Below, piece by piece: positions 39,101 to 51,100 of a DNA stretch of 64,000 nucleotides. This stretch comes from Plazaster borealis (Eukaryota > Echinodermata > Asteroidea > Forcipulatida > Labidiasteridae). The translations under genes were made by a program, and so were the position numbers. The notes under the pieces are model-generated. The model saw nothing but the letters and a program-made list of their open reading frames with translations. It made no database searches and was not told the DNA's origin. The first letter of the stretch is position 1. Each line of letters begins with the position of its first letter. The stretch covers positions 4,057,647-4,121,646 of the forward strand of contig CM037470.1 of NCBI GenBank assembly GCA_021014325.1, written 5' to 3'.

Positions 39101-42100
39101 TAAGGATTTGTTTGTTTTAAGGTTAAAAAAAAAACCCACTTTCACAAAAATTAAATTGAGATTTTTTCTCTCTTTTTTCCCCACAAAACTTGCACCAGGT
39201 ATGCTTTTGTACAGTGTAGATGCAAAGAGTATGGACTTTCTAATTGAGTTGACCTTTGCAAGGTTGTTCATCAGAGAATGAAATTCTAATTTCCCTAAAG
39301 AGACTTTTTGTCAAACAGAAATTGTATTATCAGTGCAGCTTTCAAAGAGGGTAGCAAAATTGCTGAGCCTTCCAATTTAGACAGTTGTTTTTTCTGGAAG
39401 GGTTCTTCATTCACCTCCCTAGTTTTCAATAAGCATGCAAAACAACAAAATTTGTATAAAATTACATGGACATGAAGCAAAATTATGACCAAACCTTGAG
39501 ATGTTCTATTTGAAATGGTTGTGGAGAGTCTGTAAACGTCTAAAATGTAACTTCCTATAAATTCAGGGGGCTTCATCTCCCAAGGCTCTAATTTGGCGTA
39601 AAATTCCACAAGACCGCAGGGCTTGTAGCTCAAATTGTTTACTGGACCAGAATTTATTTTACAATACCAGAATCTTCATAAGAAAGAAATTTCTACAGAG
39701 TTTAACATGTACAATGTTTTGTATTTGATATTTGAACAAGCACTTAGAGAAGATTATAATCTCATTTGTGTTATGTGTTAGTATAATTTGATACTCAATG
39801 GAATTGTATTACCAGACTCAAAGTCAACATTTGAACATCTTTTCTTTCTGTTAAAGGTGTTACACAGTGAGGTATTATTATTCTATTGAAAAAAACACAA
39901 GACTGCCGGAACTTGTCAGTTCATGAGTTTACTGGCCCGGGGCTTAAATCACTGGCCTCGGACCTGCGGTCCAGTGTCAAATTCCAGCCCTGTCTCCACA
40001 CGAAGAGGAAACTGTTATCCAATTTGCAGGAAAACGTTTCATTTTCATTTATTCTCGCCCCTGTGTTGTACGGTAACATCTGCTGTGTGTGGACACAACG
40101 TCTAAGCAAGGCCGACTCTCTTTCGGATGTTGATGTAGCCCTCATGAATTGCAAATAAATAATAAGAGAAAATATTATTTCTGGAGGCAGATCTTTTTTA
40201 TCTCAACACGATCACAGACTGTAATTTAATTCAATTAGAACCCGGCGATCGTGATCGTTTTTTATTGTGGAGCTTTATAATTGGTCGCAAGTCCTTCGTG
40301 CTCGTATGATAGCCTGAGATATCCAGAACTGTACTGCGCTGTATTTATACACTGTTTCCACGTCTTAAAGGTATTATACAGGATCGGTAAGGATGAAAAA
40401 CATAATCATTGTTTAATTTTAGTCTGAAAGCTTTACTGATTTTGAAGTTCATACCATTTTTTTTCTGTGAAATATTTCCCTCTGAATTGAAGTCATATAA
40501 AAGAAAACTGTATTTAGTATCTGAAAACCTAAAAAACCTGAAAGTCAGCTGATTTCGGTTGTTACTGCCAAAATTAAATGACACTGTTACATGCTGAAAA
40601 TTGTGCATGGTTTTTCACTATTGTCTCCTGACTCACACAAGGGATTAATCCCAAATTTTCACAGGGTTGTTATTTCTTGTATATATGGTTGATCAGACAA
40701 AACATGAACACTGTTTGCGACTATTTTGTCAGCTCTCGAACAATCCTGTATAATACCTTTAAAGGCACTGTACACGTTTGGTAATTACTCAAAATATATA
40801 TTAGCATAAAAACTGACTTGGTAACGAGCAACAGAGAGCTGTTGATACTATAAAACATTGTGAGAAACGACTCCCTGTGAAGTAACATAGTTTTTGAGAA
40901 AGAGGTCATTTCTCACTAAAATAATAAAAACTTCTTGCAAGAAGTTTTTACTCCTATCTGAAAGCACACAAATTTGTACAACAAGGGTGTTTTTTCTTTC
41001 ATCATTTTCTTGCAACTTCGATGACCAATTGAGCCCAAATTTTTACAGGCTTGTTATTTTATGCATACATTGTATGTTGGGATACACCAAATGAGAACAC
41101 TGGTCTTTGACAATTACCAAACGTGTACGTTGCCTTTAAAGAGGGGCTGTAAGGTTAAGTTCAGTTTTGTGGTGCACTCATTTTCCGATAGATACATGTA
41201 GAGTCCATGAAAGTTGGAATTTGAACCAAATTACTGTGAACAGCAAAAACTGATTTACATGTACCATGTCAGGGCCCAATTTCATAAAGCTCTTTAGCAG
41301 AAAAATGCTGCTGAGCAAATTTCTTTGCTAAGCAAAAAATGAGTGCAGCACCCGTGGCAACAGCATAAACTTTATGAAATGTTGGCTGGTAACATGTTTC
41401 TGTTAAGCATAATTTCTCTCTGTGCTTAGTAAGTTTTTGTGCTTAAAGGCTTTATGAAATTGGGCCTTGATGTTTTCAGGCATGCAACTTTTCAGCGTTT
41501 TGGGTTTCTCAGCTTTGCCATTGAAAGTTGAAGAAAAAAAAACAGTACAGAATCTTGCTAGCACTTTTTTGATATTTCCCCCCTTTTTTTTGGACCACCT
41601 GCAGGTACGTGATTATGTTTTTGAACTGAGATGTAAAGCCATTAAAAAAAATCATCAAGTCTGCAGAGAGTTCCAAACACTTCAGTTCGGACTCTCCTTA
41701 GCTGTACTCATAATCAACAGTTATAAATACTCTGTCCCTCAGATTCCCTCGCCAAAACACCTCTGTCCCCACCTCCTCCTGCCATCTCCGTCCCTTCACG
41801 CCACCAACAGCCCCCTCTCACATCAACTCGGCTCTCCCCACACACCAACGCCATAAATATTTGAACACCGATTTTCTCAGCACTTAACCACTTGAGGTCG
41901 CCGTGAGGCAATAGTGCAGAAAATGGGATAGCAGTAGGGCGTAGATGCAAGGTGCTACTTTTGTGCATCATGGCGAGATAATGACCAGAGGGGAAGGCGG
42001 GTAGTAGTAGCCTTGGCTTTTAGTAAGGTGGCACACACGTCGTCCGTCCGTGGGAGCAGTGTCAGGTTGTCATCCCGAAGGGGGCACTGGGGAAGATAGA

Positions 42101-45100
42101 GAGCATAGATTGAAATGTAGAAAACAAGCTACTTCAGGGTTTTTTTCTTTTGTGGGGCACAGATTAAAAAAGTGTATACGTATCAATGAACACAAAATAC
42201 AAAACAGGGGATGAAAGCGAACCACTTTAAAGTACCCCCCCCAAACAAAGAAACACAACAACATCCAATAGTAAAATATGTAAGAAATCAAACTACATGC
42301 ACTTTTAAGAAGAATTGTCCATTATTTTACAAATCTCATGTTGCAACTCGTGAAGTTGATCTTGACATTGTCAAATTCTTAAATTTGTATTGAATATATA
42401 AAATGTGCACATTTACACAGTCTGTTATAGGCTAAACATTTAAAACAGCTTGATGTCAATTTTGTTTTCTTCTAAACATTTTGTTTTATGTATTAGACTT
42501 CTGAACCAGCCACAGAGCCACCCTCAGAGCCAGCCGCAGAACCAGCCGCAGAACCAGCCGCAGAACCAGCCGCAGAGCCAGCCGCAGAGCCAGCCGTAGA
42601 ACCAGCCACAGAGCCAGCTACAGAGCCAGCCGCAGAGCCAGCCACAGAGCCAGCCACAGAGCCGGCCACAGAACCAGACACAGAGCCAGCCGCAGAGTCA
42701 GCCGCAGAGCCAGCCACAGAACCAGACACAGAGCCAGCCGCAGAGCCAGCCACAGAGCCAGCCACAGAGCCAGCCGCAGAGCCAGCCGCAGAGCCTGAGA
42801 CGCCTGCCGAAGCCGAAGAAAAAGCCCCCGCCCAGGAGTTGACAGAGGAAGCTCCAGCAGAGGTAAAATTTAAAATACAGAGATCACATCACACACCTGT
42901 GGCCAGTTTCATAGAGCTGCTTAACCCTTTAGAGACCATACTGGCCAGAAGCGGCTTGTATCAAAATGCCCATAGCATGACCGCAAGATTTGACCTACTT
43001 ATGCTGAAACAAGCACAAGAGCAGCATTCATAGGTTTTTTTATGTATGTTGGGTCACATAAAGTGTGGATACTGGCCTTTGACAATTACCAAAGTAGTTG
43101 GCTTGCTTCAATCAGAGGCAAAAGACACCCACAAATCAATGTTGCTTATTTCAATTGCCACAATCGAATTAAGCCCTGATTTGAATTGAACAAAATCCTT
43201 GACATGATAAGCTTTTCTCAGTGCTTCCACTTTTAATTAAGCCCTGATTTGAATTGAACAAAATCCTCGACATGATAAACTTTTCTCAGTGCTTCCACTT
43301 TTAATTAAGCCCTGATTTGAATTGAACAAAATCCTCGAAATGATAAACTTTTCTCAGTGCTTCCACTTTTAAAGTATGCCCAGAGGTTTGTTGTACAGTA
43401 TGGTGTGTTAACTACCAGGGTCCAGTTTCAACAGACAATTCTGCTAACACACAAATTGTTTGCTTAGGGAAAGTTAAGCAGGATACCAGTCAGAAATGGT
43501 GCATGAGACATGATATTTCTGCTGGTGACCTTAATCTAGTAAGCATAATTTTGTTGTGCTTGGCTACTGTTTGTGCTTAAGCAGCTCTATGAAATTTAGC
43601 CCAGAGGATGGGAATAAATTTTCCTTTTCCAAAATAAAAAAATGAAGGAAAAAAGAGTCCTTAAAAATATTGTCATTTCTGTGACGTCTTTGAAGACACT
43701 CAACAAAGCAGTCAAAGAATTGCTCTCCAGTAAAAGGTCTTCCGTTGTAAAGAGCTTTGCAAAATGAACTTTCATCGAGTCTTGTCCATAGGTTTGGAAT
43801 CCTCTTATCATAATGCACACACATTCATTCATTCCAACGGCTTCCACCGTGCACATACAGAGAAGAATAAATACATTGCAGGAATATGTCAAGTACCAAC
43901 TTTAAGTAGTAAACACTTGAGTTACATTAAAAACTCTCAACCCAAACCATTTTATTAAAAATTTACTCAGTCAGTTTCCCTTGTGGATTTTTACTGGCAA
44001 TAGCTCTGTTTTCTTTTTAATAGAAAATTTCCAATAATGACGCATTATAGATCTTTTTCTAAATTGAAAATTTTTTAAAACAAAATTGCGTCATGTTTAT
44101 TGGTAACTAGAGGATAGGAAAGAAATAAAAATTACAATTAAATTTCCCTGACAAATATATCAAATGCTCTACCATGCCTTAAAGGGTCTTTATACGTTTG
44201 GTAATAAAAACTCACTCGGTAAGAAGTACAGCAGCTTTGGATAGTATAATGCATTTTGAGAAACATTTCACTTTTCACTTCAAAGTACTGCGGTTATGGA
44301 AAAAGATATCCCCAAAAATTTGAGTCTGAGAAGTGGTACTGACAGTAACGCTTCTTCTCAGATATTGTATTCCAATTGCAGATTATTCTTCCTGCATAGA
44401 CATAACCGCTTCAGATTTTCGGCAATATCTGGAAAACATTACCACCTTTTGAAATGAAATTTGCACAGGTTAGTTTAATGGTATATATCTACAACTATTT
44501 AGGATTGAAACAAACAGTGGGTTCCAATTACCAAACGTGTACAATCCCTCAAAAGATCTTTTTCTAAATTGAATTATTAATTTTTTTTAAATCAGGTGGG
44601 TTGTTTTGTGTCGTGCTTATTGGAACCTGGTGGATGGGATTGAAATAAAAATTACCATTAAATTTCCTTGACAATGTTATCAAAAATGCTCTACCATGCC
44701 TTAAAGTGGAAGAGGAGAATTGCATCCTCGAGATGGCAAACCTTACTCAAGTAGATAATAATTGGTGTGTTTACACCAACGTGACAGTTCCACATTTTTC
44801 CAAGGTCACAGCGTATTCTCGTAATCAAAGCTACAAGACGCTGTGCATGCATTATTTAATATCCTAATGGATCGGCCACATGGTGCCTGTTTCTTTTGAC
44901 ATGTTTCAGTTGGTCTCGATAGTCTTGGTTCTGTACTTCCATTCCCCCCTTTTTTCAAATGTCAACTCGAGGTCATCTCTCAATATTTTGAAAAGAATCT
45001 TTTATGTTACATGTAGAGACGGCTGTCCTTGATTCTAATTCTTATTGAATCTTCACTTTCACTGACAAAGGGGCTTCTGGAAACAGACTGAATACATTAT

Positions 45101-48100
45101 AGATGGAGAGCATTGCACATAAAAACACAAAACAAACAAACAAACAGACACCCCGAACAGGCAAACAGACAAAAGCAATCTTGGCTTGAGTTGAGTTGAG
45201 TTGCAGTATTCTAATTTTTCCAGTTTTCCAAATTCAAAGTGGATGAGATAGTCAAATATACAATGGTCTAGAAACTGGGATTTATCGACAGATTAGAAAA
45301 ACAACTATAGACCCCTTGCACAACGCGCAAGATACTCACATGCGCCTATCCTGTCCGCCATTTTTGGGTGTCAAAATCGTATACAAACATGCACAAAAGA
45401 GAGTTGACACCCAAAATGACGCGCATTGTTTGGAGGTGCATTCGGCGTTGTGTAAGGGGGCTGTAGAAATCAATTGGTCCCCCTTGCATAAGGCAAAACG
45501 CTACAGGTTGAGGTCACGCGCATGTTTTTTACGCACAGAGAACAGCTATCGTCCAATGATCTGCCTCTTTTTTGAGAGAGTGACGTCATATGCACATGGG
45601 TCTATAGGCCATGTGCGAATTAGCGACTCTGACTGTGGCTATGGCTTGAAGCATATAGGATGCCCATAGCAACAGCCGAAGCTGTAGCCGCAGCCATCAA
45701 TTTGAATATAATCTTACCTGCAGTGTAAGCCATGTCCACCTCACACAGACTGGCTCCAACTGATGGATTACCAGAAGCCCATGCGAGTTGCATTGAGCTA
45801 GTTTTTCATTGATGATTATATGCAAGAAAAGTTCAATAATTAAACTCAAGCCTTTATAGAAACAATCTTCAAAGACTAAGATCTTCTCAAAGCTAAAAGT
45901 TTCTGTCATAAGAAATGCTGTTGAACGATGAAATGGGTGAATTTTTTGGGTAAAATTACACAAAAATGTATGGAGCCAGAAGTTGCCAAATCTTTGGGCG
46001 TGCAGCAGATACACACACGCGTGATGCAATACCTTTACCAACAAGATACATAATAGCTAGGGATTAATGATCATATTGTACATTAAATTACTTTAATTCC
46101 CAATTCTTACATTATCCCGCGTATGCTCAGACTACTGAGGAAACAAAGGAAGACGCTAACCAGGAGGCTGAACCAGCACCAGAAGCTGCACCAGCAGAAG
46201 CGGCAGAGCCAACACCAGAGGCCGAGGTAACGCAAGAGGCGGAGCAAGCACCAGAAGCAGAGGCGGAGCCCGCTAAGGAGGCAGAGCCAGAAAAGGAGGC
46301 GGAGCCAACACAAGAGGCGGAGCCAACAGCAGAGGCAGAACCAACAGCAGAGGCGGAGCAAACAGCAGAGGCGGAGCAAACACAAGAGGCGGAGTCGGCA
46401 GCAGAGGCGGCGCCAGTAGAGGCAGAGCCAGCATCAGAGGCACCAGAGCCTGCTGCTCAGGAGGCGGAACCATCACAAGAAGCTGAGCCAGCACAGGAGG
46501 CGGAAGCCGAGCCATCTGCAGCAGTAGAACCCAAGCAGGGGGAAGAAGAGGAGGTTGATATCGACCTCACTGATCCAGAAGTCCAGGAGGCTGCCAAGAA
46601 GATCCAGGGAGGATTCAGGGTAAGTTATGAAGGATCAACTTTTACCCCCCCCCCCCTAAAACCCCCCCAAACAAACCCAGAACTCCCCAAAACGAGCTTC
46701 ACATCAAGGTGCGGGTTGCACCTTGTTGTAAAACTCGTTGCATGCCAGCAGCAAGCCAACACAATAATTTGTACACTCTTTATATATTTATGTTTTTTGT
46801 TTTTGTTCTACAGCGATTCCAAGCAAATAAAGCCAGCAAGGAAGACGTAAGCGAACCCAATCAAGATATGGAAGCAACTGCCACAGACGTTGCCCCAGCC
46901 CCAGAAGAACAGGTGAGTCTATTACCTCATTGGAACATGCCCCCCCATCTACCTTTTGACTCTATATTTTTGTTTACCACCAGGAATCAATTTCAAAGAG
47001 CTGATGGGCCCCAACTTCATGAAGCATGTTTTTAGCAGAAGATGGTGCTTAGCAAATTTTTCTGCCGAGCAATAATTAGCTGGGAACCAGTCACACACCA
47101 TAATACAATACATGGTATTTTGGCTGGTAACCCGATTCTGATAGGGAAATTGTTTGTGCTTATCAAGCGACAATGTTAAGGAATAGTCTATTTCAGTGAC
47201 CGGGACAATGTCACTGCCAAAGCCGTCAATTCGGTCAAGGCCCCTGTTGGCAAACAGTTTGTGAAGCATGTACTACCTGGGTTGCCAACAAGCTAATAAT
47301 ATGACGTTGGGTTGTTGAGTCGCTATCAATTTCTTTTGTCACTTCTGCATGATTTGCATGCAGTATGAATAATAATTGGTGATTTAGAGATTCCTGACTG
47401 TCCAGGGGCCGATTTCACAAAGAGATAAGACTAGTCTTATACTTAAGACTAGTCCTATCTCTTAGCATTGCCTAGGACTAGTCCTAAGTTAGGGAGAGTT
47501 TTGTGAAATCGACCCCTGGTCTTGTTTTTGTTTTGTGCTTGTTTTATTCTTTAAACTTTGGAAGTATAAAGCAGAAGTTTTCGTGAAAAACTTGATGGTT
47601 GTAGACTTTACTGGATGCACCCATTGTTCCTTGGTCATGTGTTCATACGCAGACTCATTGAAATGATGAATTGATGATCGGTAGGTCTGCTGCATGCCAC
47701 CTAGTGTCATAAAGTCTCGCATTGTAACAACGAGAAATGTCACTTCCTCTAAGAGAGTTAAATACTAGAAGCTCCCCCCCAAAAAATAAACCACCCCCCA
47801 AAAAAAACAACCCCAAAAAACAAAACAAAAACATAAACCTAACAAATAAAAAACAAAGAAACAAACACATTTTTGAATGTATTTAAATTTGCATGCCTGT
47901 ACTTTTAGGACAAAGTACGGGTTAGGTAATAACCAAAAACTGAAAACTTAACAAAACCATTAGTTCAATCTGACAGCTCCCTGATTATATACAATGTATT
48001 AGTTCATTAGCTCCAATCCTCCAGAGAAATATTTCTTGACTGTAAAAACACTTGAACCCTTGCAGCCTTCAGTGTCGGACAGGCCCACAGAAACAAACTT

Positions 48101-51100
48101 GAACGAAGCAGCAACGAAGATTCAGGCTGTATATCGCGGCCATTTGGTCCGAAAAACAAAAGAAGTGGTATGACAGCGTTTCAAATCTCATTTCATCCTC
48201 GCGTCAGTGCAAAAATGTCGTACCTCACTTTTCGTAAGAATGTTGTTAGGCCGGGTACATCTTTGTGTTAAGAGCAAGGCAGTATTTCCTAAGTAAAAGG
48301 CACCTCTGTTGAGAGGCAAATGTCACTTTTTCCTGGAACATTCCAAAGGGCATCAAGGCAATTATAACCAAGGGCGGGGAGGCGAAAGCTTCCAATGCCA
48401 GTGAAGTATCAGGCCAGGGCCCAATTTCATGGCTCTGCAAAACGCACAAGGAAAAAAATCCCCTGCTAATCTGTGAAATACGCTTGACATAAGCGTGAAA
48501 TTCCCTGCTTACGTAAGCGCAAATTCTTTGCTTGACAGTAAGCAGAGCCATGAAAATTGGGCCCAGGTTGTCATCTTGTACAAGAGAGGCTCCTTGTAAA
48601 CATGTCATATCTCAGTGCCATTAGTTCTGTGTGTTCGCTAAAATTTTTCAAGGTACAGCGTTTTTGCACTGATATTATTCAGGACTTCTTGTAGAGGTAG
48701 AGTTACTGAACATGTAGTACATTATAAAAGTAAAGTCATCTGAACACACACACACACACAACCAAGTGTAAACATCTGCAATCGGGGACCTCCTATTGTC
48801 CCTCTTTTGCTTGTACTCGTTTTTAACTTTTGGGCATTAGCTCCCATCGGTTTTTTGTACACACTTTCCAACTGGGGACCTTAAGCCAACCGGGAACCCT
48901 ATTGTTGTCCTCTTTTGTTATGGGTCCCTAGTTTGAATGTGTACACCTACTCACACCCACATCCAAACAATCGAGTTTAGTAACATACACACACTCCATG
49001 CTCAACTAGTAGTCATTTAAAGTGATGCAACCATTATGTAATCTTTCCATAACCGTAATGAGGCTTGTAGAAGAAATAGTCTGGCTCCCATCTACTTTTA
49101 TATGTATCATTCAATATTAGTAGTCAGGGTAACTCGTCAAGATCTAACTGATAAGTTGTAATCACAAGAATGAATTGCAGTTTTAATTGCTCACAAGTTT
49201 TCTTGTGGCGAGTCATGGCCGAGTGGTCTAGTGCTTTTAGACCATTCCTGGTCATGACATTGAGCGAGGAATTTACCCATAAATGCTTCTCTTAACCCAG
49301 ATCTTACACTACGAGCGTCATCTTTAACTATATTTTTAAGCAGAACATTATAAATAACAATCAATATCCCAAAACTTCTACCCACAAATGTTTCATTTTC
49401 TGAATGCATTTACCGTAAGTGCAATGCAATACTGTTTATTTCATTTGGGACGTTACGACCTTCATATACTCGGCAAAATGTCAACATGAACATTAAAATG
49501 TCCACAATACTCTCGTTCTATATCTGTTGATGATGTTTGCATCCCGCCTGACATTTGAGAGAATGAGAAAAACATTTGAATGAAGTTTTATCTGTGCCAC
49601 CAGACAGCAGGGTAAAGTGCACTTTTAGAACAGGGGTGAAATAAAAGTACAATTTACTTTGCTTGAAGTGAAACTGTGCCTTTGTTTATCCTTTTCCTCA
49701 AATTTTTTTTTACATGAAGTGATTTTTAATTTAATCAGGCCTTTGTGCCATTTAATGAAGGCCCAATTTCAAAGAAGCTGTTTAAGCAAAAACGCTGAGT
49801 ATAGATCAATTATCTTGCTGGGCCAAAACTTTGCAGGACACCAGTTGCAACGATGTAAACTTGCATTGGTTGCAATCGGTTTCTGGCCAATTGTTGCTTA
49901 GCCTCATGGCTAGATATTTAGACCCCTAGTCTTTCTGAAAGGCTACTGATCGGTTTTAGTGTTTGAGAAAGACTTTGCAAGGGTCAAAACATGAGGCCAT
50001 CAACTACAATGTATATATCATGTGTCTTTTTGGCTGGTAAGCAGTTTGCAATAGCGAATTCCTTTTTCTTTTGGTCAGTATTTTACACTGAAATTTAGTT
50101 CTCATTCCTAACCATAACTGGGTCCAATTTCATAGAGCTGGTTTTGAAGCAGAAAATATTGCTTAACAATTTTTTGCTGAGCATAAAGGAGCAGGATACC
50201 AGTCACAATTTTTACATGTGACATGGTATTTTGGCTGGTATTCTTATTCTGGTAAGCATAATTATTTTGTGCTTAGCTAATTTTTGTGCATAAGTAGCTC
50301 TAGGAAATTGGCCCCTGTAGCCGGCATTCATAATGAGAAACCATCTTTAAATCAATTTTTTAGTCTGCTATTGTAAAGCTGTTTCCTTGTGTATTTTCTT
50401 GCATGTTTATAAACTGTCCACAAATTTTTAAATACTTCTCATATTATTTGCTTATGGACTATGCAAGCAGTTCAGACACTAGCTCCTCATCAAAAACTCT
50501 TGTCTTTTTTTTTTCTTTTCGTTTGTAGTCGTTGACATTTTTTTTGTTATATGCATGTGAATATTTTGTTGTTTAGAGTCAACCTACTGAGGAAGCCCCT
50601 GAGGCAGATCAGGAACCCCAACAGGAGGAGGCTACGGAATAATTTTTGGTTTGTCCATGATTTTGTGGTTTCGTTGTTTGTTCCTGTGTTTTTCCTTAAT
50701 CTCTTGGTGCTGCTCAGGATACACCGGTAACACATGTTCTGCCCCAGCTTTGCAGGCAGAACATGGTGCAGCGTTCTCCCTTACCTCTTTCAGTGCCAAG
50801 GTCATACATGTACGATCTATTTTATGTATTCTGAAAGTGCCATTATTTTACATGTACAATCTTTTTTATGTACTCCAAAAGTGTCATCAATCGTACATGT
50901 ACGACCCATAGTATACATGTTATCACAAGAGGGCATTATCACTCAAGAAATACTATTGCCTTTGGGATGTACATGTACCAAGGCAACACAAATCAGCAAA
51001 ATACATCGTGAGAAAGACTTTAAAAAAATATATATATATATACAGAATTTTGATTAACCTCAAAAAGCTGGGCACTGAAAGAGTTAACAGTCACGGGTCC

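Larger units (their letters stand above)
28100..42496 (+). other. intron 4 (14.4 kb)
   Basis: GTAAGA..TATTAG. No exon or other gene supported. Holds MITEs, hAT-like elements, a SINE and three tandem-repeat zones (29249-30422, 30463-30930, 32390-33500). Stretches 36170-36650, 37170-38120, 38510-39600, 39995-40360 and 41470-42490 show only AT-rich or low-complexity sequence. Confidence 0.8.
42863..46130 (+). other. intron 5
   Basis: GTAAAA..GCTCAG. Contains a MITE fragment (42901-42928), a triplicated 69-bp unit (43170-43375), a MITE (43418-43602), a TTAA MITE (44183-44549) with flanking ATTGAATT/AAATTTCC.. sequence duplicated on both sides, and no exon. Positions 44560-46100 hold no other feature. 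Confidence 0.8.
46913..48065 (+). other. intron 7
   Basis: GTGAGT..TTGCAG. Holds a broken MITE (47006-47172), a foldback (47404-47518) and an A/C low-complexity tract (47775-47865). Confidence 0.8.

Noticed and set aside
42493..42765. Minus-strand open frame with Ala-Gly-Ser repeats
   Set aside because: Mirror of the coding 12-bp repeat of exon 5; the plus strand is the coding one by splice sites and frame.
46107..46515. Leu/Cys-rich minus-strand frames over exon 6
   Set aside because: Opposite-strand reading of GAGGCGGAGCCA-type repeats; they look like membrane helices only because of composition.
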